Shown: positions 41,263 to 50,130, counted from the first letter of the stretch. The stretch is DNA of 64,000 nt from AC-32 sp963736055 (GCA_963736055.1 CAVTNM010000009.1:372001-436000); one strand, 5' to 3'. Translations and numbers: made by a program. The notes: generated from the letters alone by a model not told the origin.

Positions 41263-41457
41263 TTACGGCGGAGGCAGGTAGCCCGCGCCGGCCGACGGGA
41301 AGCCTTCCTCGGTGTATTCGTCCCGAATGTTGCGCTTGTGGGAGCTCGGGTCTTCGAGCTCGCCGCGCTCCCACGCCTCGAGGTCTTCCCTCGCCTGGCG
41401 GTCGTGCTCTTCCCGACTGGCCGCGCGTCGTGCCCGGAGCTTGTCCCAGAGCTTCAT
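41263..41457 (-). CDS. Small hypothetical protein (64 aa)
   Basis: Starts MKLWDKLRARRAASREEHDR, continues with an acidic helix and ends EEGFPSAGAGYLPPP. Family unknown, but strongly protein-like. A TATTCT box lies 9 bases before this ATG; a GTG three codons upstream (41466) directly abuts the box and is less likely. It converges on modC. The frameshifted reading of the neighbouring cupin gene runs through it, which supports the frameshift call. Confidence 0.6.
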   Translation of the reverse strand: MKLWDKLRARRAASREEHDRQAREDLEAWERGELEDPSSHKRNIRDEYTEEGFPSAGAGYLPPP

Positions 41458-41493
41458 CGCATCCACAGAATACGCCCGGATGCGGGTATTTTG

Positions 41494-42055
41494 CTACCCG
41501 GGGAGCCAGCCGTCGCGGTAGCGGGACGGACTCGGGGTCGGAGTAGCGGGCGTAGGCCTGCTCGGCGTCGGTCGTCTCCTCCTCGACTCCGGCGTCGTGG
41601 CGGAGCGCCGCCTCGTCGACGGTGTAGGCACCCCAGTCGGCGGTGCCCACAGTGGTGCGCGAGCCGACGGCGAGCACGAGACACGGCTCGTCGCCTGCCC
41701 CCACGATCGTGTGCCTGGTCCCGGCGGGGCAGTGCACGAAGTCCCACCGGCGCAACGGGCGCTCCTGGCCCTCGACGATCAGCAACGGCTCGCCCGCAAG
41801 CACGAGGAAGTCCTCCTGGTCGTCCTCCCAGTGGTACATCGACATCGGCTCCCCCGCCCCGAGGCGGAGGAGGTTCACGCCCACCTGTGGGAAGTACTCC
41901 TCCAGCTCGCGCTGCGTGGTGCCGGTGAACGAGAGGCTCTGCCCGCGCTCCTTGCGGTCGCGCCAACGTGCCTCTCGCGCGTTCATCACGAACCAGCCCT
42001 TCCCGGCAGGCACGAGCCCCGCCTCGGTCTGCTCGAGCTCGGCCTCGGGTATCAC
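41494..42055 (-). pseudogene. Cupin-domain protein, one-base frameshift near the C-terminus
   Basis: About 186 residues when corrected. Cupin motifs YHWEDDQEDFLVLAGEPLL and WDFVHCPAGTRHTIVGAGDE are clear; it is a paralogue of the gene at 17096-17641. Near 41525 one extra base shifts the frame; without it the protein ends RYRDGWLPG and stops at 41494. Uncorrected, the frame runs on to 41249 through the unrelated 64-residue gene. The GTG start overlaps the EamA gene stop by 4 bases. Confidence 0.72.
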
Positions 42056-42996
42056 GAGCCGGATGATAGAGACGACCGGCCGTCGGGTCGTGGTGCGACG
42101 GGGCTTCCGAGGAGCCCGGCGCTGGCGACGATGGACCCGAAGGCGGCGATCTGCAGCGCCCCTTTTGCGCCTTGCGGCAGCGCCTCGTCGAAGAGCACGA
42201 AGCCCGCGGCGATCGGGACCGCGTTCGTAACGAGAGTCGCGATGCCGGCTGCGGTCAGCGCGCTGCCGTGTTGGAACGCCGCCTGAAGCACGCCCGTGCC
42301 GGCCGCATAGCAGGCAACCAGCGGGACAAGCGCGACCAGCCAGATTCCGCCGAAGGAAACGAGCTTCGCCGAGATGTCTCCGTCGGAGAACAGAAGCCCC
42401 GCTGCAAACCCCAGCGCGGCAGCCCGCGAGAAGCGGATGCGCCCCGCGGTCAGCGCGACCGCGACGCCGGCGGCAGCCACAAGCCAGACGATCACGCCGG
42501 CACCGTGCGGCGCATGTGAGGTGGGCTTTGCCCCGACCAGCGACACTGAGAGCAGGACCAATCCCAGCAGGGCGATGCCGACGGCGAGCTGCTCGCGGAT
42601 CGAGAGTCTGCTCGGGTGCCCGTGCACTACAAGGAGCGCGAGGACGGCGATGCCTGACGCACTGACGGCCTGCACCAGGCTGAGTGGTGCGAGCGCGAGG
42701 GCGGTGACATAGACGAGCCAGCCGGCCGTCTCGGTGGCAAAGCCGATCCGCCAGCCGCTGCTCCGTAGCAGCAGGCCCAGCGAACGGAACGGTCTCCGGG
42801 CGGTGAGCGGCGGCAGTGCGGCCACCGCGTCGTGCTCCTTTGTATAGGCCCAGTTCACGGCCAGCGCCGAGAGGAGCGCGAGACAGAGACCTATCCAGAC
42901 TGTTTCGAAGACGCCCCTCCCAACCCGTTGATCGATGCCGGCGCGCGGAGCAGGCGAAGCCTTACACCAACATCTGCCGAGGTGCGGCTCGCACAC
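42052..42996 (-). CDS. EamA/DMT-family membrane transporter
   Basis: About 300 residues with nine or ten hydrophobic helices from VWIGLCLALLSALAVNWAYT to the C-terminus; the second half repeats the first as in drug/metabolite transporters. The substrate is unknown. The start is uncertain: GTG 42996 is the only usual start codon in frame, but a GGGAGGGG site near 42915 points to a start about 80 bases downstream, where the frame has only GTC. It is translationally coupled to the cupin gene. Confidence 0.75.
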   Translation of the reverse strand: MCEPHLGRCWCKASPAPRAGIDQRVGRGVFETVWIGLCLALLSALAVNWAYTKEHDAVAALPPLTARRPFRSLGLLLRSSGWRIGFATETAGWLVYVTALALAPLSLVQAVSASGIAVLALLVVHGHPSRLSIREQLAVGIALLGLVLLSVSLVGAKPTSHAPHGAGVIVWLVAAAGVAVALTAGRIRFSRAAALGFAAGLLFSDGDISAKLVSFGGIWLVALVPLVACYAAGTGVLQAAFQHGSALTAAGIATLVTNAVPIAAGFVLFDEALPQGAKGALQIAAFGSIVASAGLLGSPVAPRPDGRSSLSSGS

Positions 42997-43072
42997 TCAC
43001 CGTTGCGGGCCTCTCGCCTGTTTGCCGGCGGATGTGTAGAACCTGACCCGACCACTCGGAAAGGGAGGGAAC

Positions 43073-43477
43073 ATGACGGTTCGAGACATGCTCGAGGCAC
43101 ACCCGCGCTCCACCGTTCTCGATCGTGACCTGCTGCTGCGCTGCATCGAGGAGTGCATCGACTGCGCGGCGACGTGCACGAGTTGCGCCGACGCCGACCT
43201 CGCGGAGCCAGACGTGGCGGAGATGGTCCGCTGCGTTCGACGCTGCCTCGACTGCGCCGACGCCTGCGAGGCCACCGGCCGCATCCTCATCAGGCAGACC
43301 GAGCCCGACCTCGGCGTCCTCCGCGCGGAGATCGAGGCCTGCGCGGCAACCTGTCGGGCGTGCGCCGAGGAGTGCGAGAAGCACGCCTCCCACCACGAGC
43401 ACTGCCGCATCTGCGCCGAGGTCTGCCGCAGTTGTGAACGGGCCTGTGAAGACTTGCTCGCAACGATTCGAGACTAA
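43073..43477 (+). CDS. Cysteine-rich four-helix-bundle copper storage protein (Csp-like)
   Basis: 134 residues. Cysteines recur at helix spacing throughout: CIEECIDCAATCTSCADADL, CVRRCLDCADACEA, ACAATCRACAEECEKH and HCRICAEVCRSCERACEDLL. This is the DUF326/Csp pattern; Csp proteins bind many Cu(I) ions inside a helical tube. There is no signal peptide, so the cytosolic Csp3 type is most likely. The ATG has GGAGGG upstream. A cupredoxin lipoprotein lies 220 bases downstream beyond a tRNA gene. Confidence 0.9.
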   Translation: MTVRDMLEAHPRSTVLDRDLLLRCIEECIDCAATCTSCADADLAEPDVAEMVRCVRRCLDCADACEATGRILIRQTEPDLGVLRAEIEACAATCRACAEECEKHASHHEHCRICAEVCRSCERACEDLLATIRD

Positions 43478-43533
43478 GTGGCGGGCTCGCCCGTCCGCGA
43501 ACCGCACTCACGGCATGGTGGCAACGGTCTAGA

Positions 43534-43607
43534 TGGGCCCGCCTGGATTCGAACCAGGGACCAACGGATTATGAGTCCGGTGCTCTGACCAGCTGAGCTA
43601 CGGGCCC
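43534..43607 (-). tRNA. tRNA with CAU anticodon (Met, or Ile2 read as AUA)
   Basis: 74 bases, all four arms fold: acceptor GGGCCCG/CGGGCCC, D-stem GCTC/GAGC, anticodon loop CTCATAA, T-stem CCTGG/CCAGG with TTCGAAT. Discriminator A; CCA is not encoded. The C4-G69 and C5-G68 pairs are those favoured by TilS, so tRNA-Ile2 (lysidine-modified) is a real option beside elongator tRNA-Met. The top pair of the anticodon stem (C27-T43) is mismatched. Confidence 0.93.
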
Positions 43608-43684
43608 GGCCGGGCAAGCGTAACTCCCAGGCTCGTTGGTTCGGGACGAGGCGGGAAGCAGAGGTTCCCATTGCGCGATTGGCG

Positions 43685-43690
43685 TATGCT
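43685..43690 (+). promoter_or_regulatory. Leaderless -10 box of the cupredoxin lipoprotein gene
   Basis: TATGCT, 8 bases before the ATG. Confidence 0.55.
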
Positions 43691-43698
43691 TCCGCGCC

Positions 43699-44097
43699 AT
43701 GCGAAGGCTTCTGCTCCTGATCCCGTTTGCGCTGCTTCTCGCCGGCTGCGGCGGCACGAGCGGCGGCTCCAACAACGAGAACCAGGGGCATCTCGGCGAG
43801 ACTGCGGGCGTCGTCGGCCACAAGGTCACGATCATCCTCAAGGATTTCACGATCACGCCCGCGGACATCACGCTGCTTAAGGCGGGCAAGTACTCCTTCG
43901 AGCTCCACAACGAGGGGGCGCAGACCCACGCCCTCAAGATCGTGGGCAACGGCATCGACGTGAAGAGCTCCGAGATCACCTTCGGCAACAAGACCACCTT
44001 CAGCGTCGACCTCAAGAAGCCCGGCACTTATCAGATGTGGTGCCCGGTCGACAGCCACAAGAGCCTCGGCATGACGGGCACCATCACGGTCGGCTGA
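43699..44097 (+). CDS. Cupredoxin-domain lipoprotein
   Basis: 132 residues. A lipoprotein signal with lipobox LLAGCGG gives an exported, lipid-anchored protein. The cupredoxin fold ends in the copper loop WCPVDSHKSLGM, with Cys, His and Met ligands; the first His is in AQTHALKI. Electron transfer or copper binding outside the membrane is likely. Confidence 0.85.
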   Translation: MRRLLLLIPFALLLAGCGGTSGGSNNENQGHLGETAGVVGHKVTIILKDFTITPADITLLKAGKYSFELHNEGAQTHALKIVGNGIDVKSSEITFGNKTTFSVDLKKPGTYQMWCPVDSHKSLGMTGTITVG

Positions 44098-44185
44098 CGG
44101 TTCGGCTCGACTCCGCGCCGCAGAACCCTCACAATAGGGCCGCCCGCAGCTCCCGCGGCCATCGACCCAAGGAGGGTGGCTCACG

Positions 44186-44638
44186 GTGAAGGTCTTTCAG
44201 CACGAACGGCAGCTCCGCACCACCGGCGGCCTGGCAGTACGGGACATCACCGAGGAGGTGACGGAGGCCGTCCGGGAGAGCGGCGTCGTCGACGGGATCG
44301 CCTGCGTCTACTCACCACACACGACGTGCTGCGTGCGGGTGAACGAGTTCGAGAACGGATTCCTCGAGGACTTCGCCAACATGCTCAAGCGCCTGGTCCC
44401 CAGCGAGACCTACTACGCCCACGACGACTGGGACCGGCGCACCGAGAACATCTGCCCCGAGGACATGGACTTCGGGAACGGGCACTCGCACTGCATGGCG
44501 ATGCTGCTCGGGACCGCGGGCGAGTCGATCCCGGTGCGCGACGGCGAGCTCTGCCTCGGAACCTGGCAGCGCGTGCTGTTCCTGGAGCTCGACCGCGAGC
44601 GAGACCGGCGCTGGATCGTCCAGGTCGTCGGGACCTAG
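44186..44638 (+). CDS. YjbQ/UPF0047 family protein
   Basis: 150 residues. The block VYSPHTTCCVRVNEFE and the His-rich GNGHSHCMAMLLG are typical; members show secondary thiamine-phosphate synthase activity, though the physiological role is unsettled. The usual order ends GTWQRVLFLELDRERDRR. GTG start with AAGGAGG. Its stop codon is shared through CTAG with the convergent DUF2017 gene. Confidence 0.9.
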   Translation: MKVFQHERQLRTTGGLAVRDITEEVTEAVRESGVVDGIACVYSPHTTCCVRVNEFENGFLEDFANMLKRLVPSETYYAHDDWDRRTENICPEDMDFGNGHSHCMAMLLGTAGESIPVRDGELCLGTWQRVLFLELDRERDRRWIVQVVGT

Positions 44639-45105
44639 CCCAACTCCGCTGCCATCGCTTCGATCAGCTGCTCCTGAAGCCAGGACAGGTACGCGTACAA
44701 CGCGAGCTCGGGCGTACGCGGGTCGTCGTCCGGAAGGTCTCCGACCAGGCTGTCCTCGTTCACGTCGAGACGGGTGCCGAGCACCAGGCGCAGGTCGTTG
44801 AGCGCCGTCAGCCACGCCTGGGCCTGCTCGGCGGTGAGGCGCTCCGCTTCGGCCGTCTCGGCCAGAACCGCTAGAGCCCGCCGGCGGCCTTCGAGCGGCT
44901 CGTCGCCCATCAGCTCCCGGTAGGCCTGCTCGTCACCGTCGTCCTCGTAGGTGCGAGGGAAGAGCCGGCGTAGCGCCGGATCCTCTGGCGCGACCTCGAG
45001 CACGGTGCGGAGCTCGTCGGGCAGCCGGCGCAGGAGCTCGCGCTCCCCTGCGGGCAGATGCACGGCGTAATCGCCGTCGCCCGTGCGCTCGATCCGCCGC
45101 TGCAT
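44635..45105 (-). CDS. DUF2017-family protein
   Basis: 156 residues, acidic and helical, starting MQRRIERTGDGDYAV with LRRLPDELRTVLE and a C-terminal LYAYLSWLQEQLIEAM. In actinobacteria such genes regularly follow clpS, as here, where the ATG overlaps the clpS stop by one base (TGATG). It probably works with ClpS or ClpCP, which is inference. Confidence 0.82.
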   Translation of the reverse strand: MQRRIERTGDGDYAVHLPAGERELLRRLPDELRTVLEVAPEDPALRRLFPRTYEDDGDEQAYRELMGDEPLEGRRRALAVLAETAEAERLTAEQAQAWLTALNDLRLVLGTRLDVNEDSLVGDLPDDDPRTPELALYAYLSWLQEQLIEAMAAELG

Positions 45106-45401
45106 CAGTCGCGCTGCATGGTCGCCCAGAGACCGTGGCCGTGCAGTCGCGCGACGTCGTGCTCCGCCTTCTCTCGCGTGCCGCTCGAGACGACCGCCTT
45201 TCCCTCGTTGTGCACCTGCAGCATCAGCTGCGTCGCCTTCGCCTTGCTGTAGCCGAACAGCTTCTGGAAGACGAGGGTGACGTACGACATCAGGTTGATC
45301 GGGTCGTTCCAGACGATCACGACCCACGGGCGGTCGTGCTCCGGGTCGTCGCTTCCGCTCGGCTGCTCGACCTCGACCTCGGCGGGGGCGAGCGTCGTCA
45401 T
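45105..45401 (-). CDS. clpS: ATP-dependent Clp protease adaptor ClpS
   Basis: 98 residues. The substrate-binding core is present: VVIVWNDPINLMSYVTLVFQ and the helix LMLQVHNEGKAVVSSGTREKAE. ClpS delivers N-degron proteins to ClpC/ClpA. The Asn-Asp pair of the binding pocket is kept. TAGCGG lies 6 bases before the ATG, a possible leaderless -10 box inside the end of the sigma factor gene. Confidence 0.95.
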   Translation of the reverse strand: MTTLAPAEVEVEQPSGSDDPEHDRPWVVIVWNDPINLMSYVTLVFQKLFGYSKAKATQLMLQVHNEGKAVVSSGTREKAEHDVARLHGHGLWATMQRD

Positions 45402-45410
45402 CCCAAGCCG

Positions 45411-46457
45411 CTAGGCGACCTTCAGCGCTTCGATCTCGCGGTTGACGGCCAACTGCTCGAGCGCGCTGGCCTCGATTTGCCGGACGCGCTCGCGGGTCAT
45501 CCCGAGCTCGCGGCCGATCGCCTCGAGGGAGGCAGGGTCGCGGTCGCCGTTGAGGCCGTAGCGGCGCTTGACGACCTCCCGCTCACGGTCCGGCAGCTGT
45601 GCCACGGCGCGCCTGAGGACCTCCTCCTCGAGGCTGACCGTCAGCTCCTCCTCCGGCTCTGCGCCCTCGCCGGCGAACAGGTCGCCCAGACGGCCCTCGC
45701 TGTCCACGCCGAGGGGCTTGTCGAGGCTCGTGATCGCGCGCGCGGCCTGGCGCACCTCGCGCACCTGCTTCAGCGGCAGCTTTGCCTCCCTCGCGATCTC
45801 CTCCTCGGTCGGCTGCCGGCCGAGCTTCGGCGCCAGCGCCCGCTCGGCACGCGCCATTCGCTGCTCGCGGTCGGCGATGTGGACGGGGAGACGGATCGTC
45901 CGCGACTTGTTCGCGACCCCGCGCTGCACCGCCTGGCGGATCCACCAGGTCGCGTAGGTCGAGAACTTGAACCCTCGGCGCCAGTCGAACTTCTCGACCG
46001 CCCGGATCAGGCCGATGATCCCTTCCTGGATCAGGTCGAGCAGCGAGAGGCCGTGGCCCTGGTAGCGCTTGGCGATCGAGACCACGAGCCGGAGGTTCGA
46101 GTTGATCATCCGCTCCTTGGCCTCGTGATCGCCGCGCTCGATCCGCTTGGCGAGCTCGACTTCCTCTTCCTTCGTCAGTAGCGGCCAGCGGGCGGCCTCG
46201 TTGAGGAACAGCTGCAGCGCGTCCGTCGTCGAGACGGCGAGGTCGCCGTTCACGTAGGTGCTCTCATCGCCCTCCCGGCCACAGTCGTCGTTGACCTCGA
46301 TGGCGCGCTCCTCGAACTGCTCGTAGAGGGACCGCACGTCGTCGTCCTCGAGCTCGTGCTCCTGGACGAACTCGTTCAGCTGGGAGAGGTTGATGCAGCC
46401 CTGCTCCTCCCCCTGGGCGATCAGCGCATCGATCTGCTGGCTCGTGATCTCGCTCAC
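45411..46457 (-). CDS. RNA polymerase primary-type sigma factor
   Basis: 348 residues. Region 1.2 is at STTDALQLFLNEAARWPLLT, region 2 at RLVVSIAKRYQGHGLSLLDLIQEG, region 2.4 at TYATWWIRQAVQRGVANKS, region 3 in the middle, and region 4.2 at SLEAIGRELGMTRERVRQIE. It lacks the long N-terminal extension of most RpoD proteins, so it could be a group 1 or a group 2 factor. A TAAGGT box lies 10 bases before the GTG. Its sequence fits recognition of the TANNNT boxes seen through the window. Confidence 0.9.
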   Translation of the reverse strand: MSEITSQQIDALIAQGEEQGCINLSQLNEFVQEHELEDDDVRSLYEQFEERAIEVNDDCGREGDESTYVNGDLAVSTTDALQLFLNEAARWPLLTKEEEVELAKRIERGDHEAKERMINSNLRLVVSIAKRYQGHGLSLLDLIQEGIIGLIRAVEKFDWRRGFKFSTYATWWIRQAVQRGVANKSRTIRLPVHIADREQRMARAERALAPKLGRQPTEEEIAREAKLPLKQVREVRQAARAITSLDKPLGVDSEGRLGDLFAGEGAEPEEELTVSLEEEVLRRAVAQLPDREREVVKRRYGLNGDRDPASLEAIGRELGMTRERVRQIEASALEQLAVNREIEALKVA

Positions 46458-46498
46458 GGCAGCGAACACCTTAGGCAATCGCGCCGGGGAGGTCGAGG

Positions 46499-47059
46499 TC
46501 AGAGCAGCCCGCAGGCTCTGGCCGTGCTGGGCCACGGCCAGAAGCCGCGCCCGCTCCGGTGCGCGCGCTCGGCGACCCACATCTGCTCGAGCGCCGTCCA
46601 GTGGTCAGCCCAACCGCGCCGCAGGAGCGCCCGCGGCGCGTAGCTGCGCATGAATCCGCGGTCCATCTGCAGGCCGCCCCAGTAGGGGTCGCCTCCGTCG
46701 CTCCAGCTGCCCTCGAAGCGATGGATGCAGAGCCAGCCGCGCCTGTGCGGCGGACGAGCCGCGGCGTGCTGCACGTAGTGCGCTTGGCGGCGCCAGTAGA
46801 CGAGCGTACGGCGCGATCCGAGCGGGCCTGCCGGCCGCGCTCGGCGCATGCCCATCAGGGCTTGCCAGCGCCACGTGGTGTCACGAAAGCGCCGGGTGAC
46901 CGTCGGGTTCACCTGGCGCAGGAGCGCGACCTTTTCTCGTTTCGGCTTCCTCGGGACGGCCGGCCGCTTGGAGTTGGTCGCGCCCGCGACGGCCGACACT
47001 GCTGCCAGCACCGCCAGCACGGCAGCGAGCACGGATAGAAAAACGCGAGTTTGTTTCAC
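46499..47059 (-). CDS. Secreted Rpf-like transglycosylase
   Basis: 186 residues. A signal peptide (residues 1-27) precedes a basic linker and a C-terminal lysozyme-fold domain. WLCIHRFEGSWSDGGDPYWGG carries the likely catalytic Glu, and EQMWVAERAHRSGRGFWPWP is the usual end. Resuscitation-promoting-factor relatives cleave peptidoglycan. The Arg-rich linker is unusual. GTG start with GGAGGGG. Confidence 0.82.
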   Translation of the reverse strand: MKQTRVFLSVLAAVLAVLAAVSAVAGATNSKRPAVPRKPKREKVALLRQVNPTVTRRFRDTTWRWQALMGMRRARPAGPLGSRRTLVYWRRQAHYVQHAAARPPHRRGWLCIHRFEGSWSDGGDPYWGGLQMDRGFMRSYAPRALLRRGWADHWTALEQMWVAERAHRSGRGFWPWPSTARACGLL

Positions 47060-47249
47060 CGCAGAGACCCCTCCTCCGGAGCCCGACTCTTCTCGGCTCG
47101 ACAGAAAGCGCGTCCGCGGGCGGCGCGGTAGGCGTGCTTCCGTGGCCTGGTCGAAACGACCTGTTCCGAGAGGCGTTAGACGTCAAACCTGGCAACCGGT
47201 TAGCAAACCTCGTGCCCGACGCCACGAAGTTGAGGCGAAACCCGCTTGA

Positions 47250-47255
47250 TACCGT
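47250..47255 (+). promoter_or_regulatory. Leaderless -10 box of the MFS gene
   Basis: TACCGT, 6 bases before the ATG. Confidence 0.6.
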
Positions 47256-47261
47256 CGAAAG

Positions 47262-48416
47262 ATGCGCCGTCTCGTCGTGCTCCTGAGCGCCATCGTCGCG
47301 CTCGACATCATGTTTTTCGCGGCCCTCGTGCCCCTCCTGCCGCACTTCGCGTCGAAGTACGACCTCTCCAAGGGCGCGGCGGGGGTCCTCACGGCGTTGT
47401 ACGCGGCCGGCGTGCTGGCGGCTGCCGTTCCGGGCGGGATGGCAGCGTCGCGGTTCGGCCCCCGGCCCGCCGCACTGTTCGGGATCGGGCTCACGGCGGT
47501 CACGAGCCTTGCGTTCGCACTCGCGAACGACGTCTGGATGCTGGGAGCGGCCCGGTTGTTGCAGGGCATCGGGAGCGCGTTCTCGTGGTCAGGAGCGCTC
47601 GCCTGGCTGGTGGCCGCCGCCCCGCGCGAGCGCCGCGGCGCCTACATCGGCGCGACGATGGGCGCTGCGGTCTTCGGCGCGCTGCTCGGCCCCGTGCTCG
47701 GCGCCGTCGCGACCGTGGTCGGAGTGCGCGCGGCCTTCATCGGGGTCAGCGGCCTCGGGATCGTGCTCGGAGCCTGGGTGCTTGCGACCCCGGGCGTAGA
47801 GCCACAGCCTCAGTCGCTATCGGCGCTGCGGCGCGCAGACAGGCGGCTTGTCGCCGGGCTCTGGCTGCTCCTCCTTCCTGCCCTGCTGATGGGCGTGCTC
47901 GACGTCCTCGTCCCGCTCCAGCTGCACGCGCAAGGCTGGGGAGGCGTCGCGATCGGGGCGATCTTCCTAGCGACCGCGGGAGTCGAGATGGTGCTGAACC
48001 CGTTGCTGGGGCGCTTCACCGACACGCACGGGCTGCTTCTGCCCGTGCGCCTGGCGCTGTTCGGCTCGGTGGTCGTCTCGTTCGCCTTCGCGCTGGCCAA
48101 CTCGGCGGGCGTGGTTGCGTTCCTCGTCCTCGTCGCCGGGATCACCTATGGCGCGTTCTACACGCCGGGGATGGCCCTCCTCACGGACGCTGCCGAACGC
48201 CGGAGCATCGCGCCGGCACTCGTCTTCGGCGCGATGAACGGGGCGTGGGCGGCGGGCAACTTCGTCGGGCCGGCGCTCGGCGGCTGGCTGGCCGAGGTCG
48301 CAGGAGACTCGCTCCCGTACCTGCTCCTGGCGGGCCTCTGCCTGCTCACCCTCGTCGCGACGATGCCGTGGGCGCCGCGCTACGTCCAGCCGAGGTCGCG
48401 GCCGAGCAGCTCGTAG
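47262..48416 (+). CDS. MFS transporter
   Basis: 384 residues with twelve predicted helices. The start VVLLSAIVALDIMFFAALVP, the conserved GAAFGALLGPVLG-like motif (AAVFGALLGPVLGA) and the C-terminal half are those of drug-type MFS exporters. The substrate is unknown. The 3' end overlaps the convergent sulfotransferase gene by 37 bases. Confidence 0.88.
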   Translation: MRRLVVLLSAIVALDIMFFAALVPLLPHFASKYDLSKGAAGVLTALYAAGVLAAAVPGGMAASRFGPRPAALFGIGLTAVTSLAFALANDVWMLGAARLLQGIGSAFSWSGALAWLVAAAPRERRGAYIGATMGAAVFGALLGPVLGAVATVVGVRAAFIGVSGLGIVLGAWVLATPGVEPQPQSLSALRRADRRLVAGLWLLLLPALLMGVLDVLVPLQLHAQGWGGVAIGAIFLATAGVEMVLNPLLGRFTDTHGLLLPVRLALFGSVVVSFAFALANSAGVVAFLVLVAGITYGAFYTPGMALLTDAAERRSIAPALVFGAMNGAWAAGNFVGPALGGWLAEVAGDSLPYLLLAGLCLLTLVATMPWAPRYVQPRSRPSSS

Positions 48417-49234
48417 AGGCGCCGGTTCGGCTCGGCGAAGTAGCAGGCGAGCTCGGCCCGCGTGTTCGGCCTCATTTCCTCGTACCGGCGCTCGAAGACG
48501 CGCGGGTAGGCATCGAGCGCCTGAGGCGCAGCGCCGAGGAACTCGAGCACCCGCCCGTGCGCCTGCTCGGGCTCGGCGAGCAGCTCCTCGCTCGGGAGGA
48601 TCAGGAGCTGCTCCTGCGGGAACACCTCGAGCCAGCGCTCGAGCTGCTCCGCGTACCTGCCGCGCGCCTTGTAGGTGTGGCTCCACCAGGCACGACTGAA
48701 GTAGCGCGGATCCGCGCAGAGACGCTCGACCTCGCCGTCCAGGCGCTCCTCCTCCGCTGCGAGGGCCTCCTCGAACGAGAGCGACTCGCGGCCGAGCGCG
48801 AGCTCGTGGTTGTAGTGCGAGAGCGCCCGGTCGACCGGGTTGCGCACGAGCGCGATCAGCCGCGCTTCCGGGACGAGCTCCTTGACGCGCTCCGGCCCCA
48901 GCGGATGGAAGAGGTAGCTCGGGCTCGCCTCCCCGACCAGCTCGCCGCGGCTGCGAAGGAGGTTCGGGAAGTTGCCGCGGTACCAGCTCGGGCCGCGCGC
49001 GTAGTGGCGGTCGAAGTAGCTGACCTCCTTCCAGGACGGGCCCGTGATGTCGGGGTGGCGGCGAAGGTAGGCGTAGAGGGCGGTCGTGCCTGCCTTCTGC
49101 GCGCCGAGGATCAGGAAGTCCGGCAGCGGTCGCACAGCGGCCGTGGCCCTGCCGTAGGTCCAGACGGCGTTGCGGAGGACGACCCGGGCAGGCTCCGGGA
49201 TCGTCGGGATGAGCTCGGCCGGAAGCCTGAACAT
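48380..49234 (-). CDS. Sulfotransferase
   Basis: 284 residues. The PAPS 5'-phosphosulfate loop is LGAQKAGTTALYAYL and the 3'-phosphate motif is ALVRNPVDRALSHYNHE. It transfers sulfate from PAPS to a hydroxyl or amine, as heparan N-deacetylase/sulfotransferase-like enzymes do. The acceptor is unknown. It lies 3 bases after a second sulfotransferase gene, so the two are an operon. Confidence 0.9.
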   Translation of the reverse strand: MFRLPAELIPTIPEPARVVLRNAVWTYGRATAAVRPLPDFLILGAQKAGTTALYAYLRRHPDITGPSWKEVSYFDRHYARGPSWYRGNFPNLLRSRGELVGEASPSYLFHPLGPERVKELVPEARLIALVRNPVDRALSHYNHELALGRESLSFEEALAAEEERLDGEVERLCADPRYFSRAWWSHTYKARGRYAEQLERWLEVFPQEQLLILPSEELLAEPEQAHGRVLEFLGAAPQALDAYPRVFERRYEEMRPNTRAELACYFAEPNRRLYELLGRDLGWT

Positions 49235-49237
49235 CGC

Positions 49238-50107
49238 TCAGTCGTAGCCGAGCTCGCGCAGGAGCGGCCCGGCCTCGGCCTCGACGTCCGCGACCTCCCC
49301 GTCCGAGAGGTCGCGGCGCCATCTGCCGACCGACTCGGAGTGGACGTCGCGCAGGGCCGCAGCGAGCTCAGCCGGCTCGGCACCGATGCGCTCGGCGATC
49401 CGGGCGGCGGTGCCGTCGGGGTCGGCGGCGAGCTCCTCGTAGCGGACCTCGACGGTGGCCTCCGGCGCGCCCGCCCTGGCCGCAGTGAGGTAGCGCCGCC
49501 AGGCCCAGGCGGCCCGGGTTGCCTCGCTCGCGGCCTGGAACTCCGGAACCCGCTCCGGCTCGACCCACGACCGGGCCTGCTCGCCGTACGGCGAGCCCAC
49601 GTCGTCCGCCCCGCCCCGCTCCGTGCGCAGCCAGCCCTTCTCCAGGAGCGAGCAGACGACGTCCCGCCCGTCGCGGACCATGTGCACCACCGTCGCCTGC
49701 GGGTAGGCGCGCAACGCCGCGCCCAGCACGAAGCTGGTCTCCGGCGTCTGCTCGACCGCTCGCAGGCGCCGAGCGAAGCCCAGGCGCCGCACCCGCTCGA
49801 CGATGCGCCGGAAGCGCCTGGCCGACTCGTCCTCCGGCAGTGCCGAGAGCTCGTCGATCGCCACCTTCAGCGGCCCGACCTCGCCGAGGTCGACGAACCC
49901 CGGCAGCCGGCCGAGCGAGTTACCCATGAACGTCGTCCCGGAGCGCGGTGCCCCGACGACGAAGACCGGCCGCTCGCTCGCGGCCGTCGCCTCGGACGCG
50001 GCCTTCTTGCGCCCGCGCCGGGCCACGCGCGCGGCAGCACCGCCGTAGAGGCGCAGGACATGCGCGGGCTTGAGGACCGTGACGGCCACGGCGGGATTCA
50101 ACACCAC
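49238..50107 (-). CDS. Second sulfotransferase
   Basis: 289 residues. The PAPS loop is VVGAPRSGTTFMGNSLG and the 3'-phosphate motif VHMVRDGRDVVCSLLEKGW. The sequence is only distantly related to the partner gene. GTG 50107 is chosen because a TACGAC box lies 7 bases upstream; GTG 50104 and TTG 50101 follow directly. The tandem pair may build a sulfated glycan or lipid. Confidence 0.88.
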   Translation of the reverse strand: MVLNPAVAVTVLKPAHVLRLYGGAAARVARRGRKKAASEATAASERPVFVVGAPRSGTTFMGNSLGRLPGFVDLGEVGPLKVAIDELSALPEDESARRFRRIVERVRRLGFARRLRAVEQTPETSFVLGAALRAYPQATVVHMVRDGRDVVCSLLEKGWLRTERGGADDVGSPYGEQARSWVEPERVPEFQAASEATRAAWAWRRYLTAARAGAPEATVEVRYEELAADPDGTAARIAERIGAEPAELAAALRDVHSESVGRWRRDLSDGEVADVEAEAGPLLRELGYD

Positions 50108-50130
50108 CGTGGCCGTCGTAAGTCCGTCAG

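Noticed and set aside
41249..41493. C-terminal extension of the cupin gene
   Set aside because: The extension runs in another frame through the small 64-residue gene and is unlike the paralogue; a frameshift explains it better.
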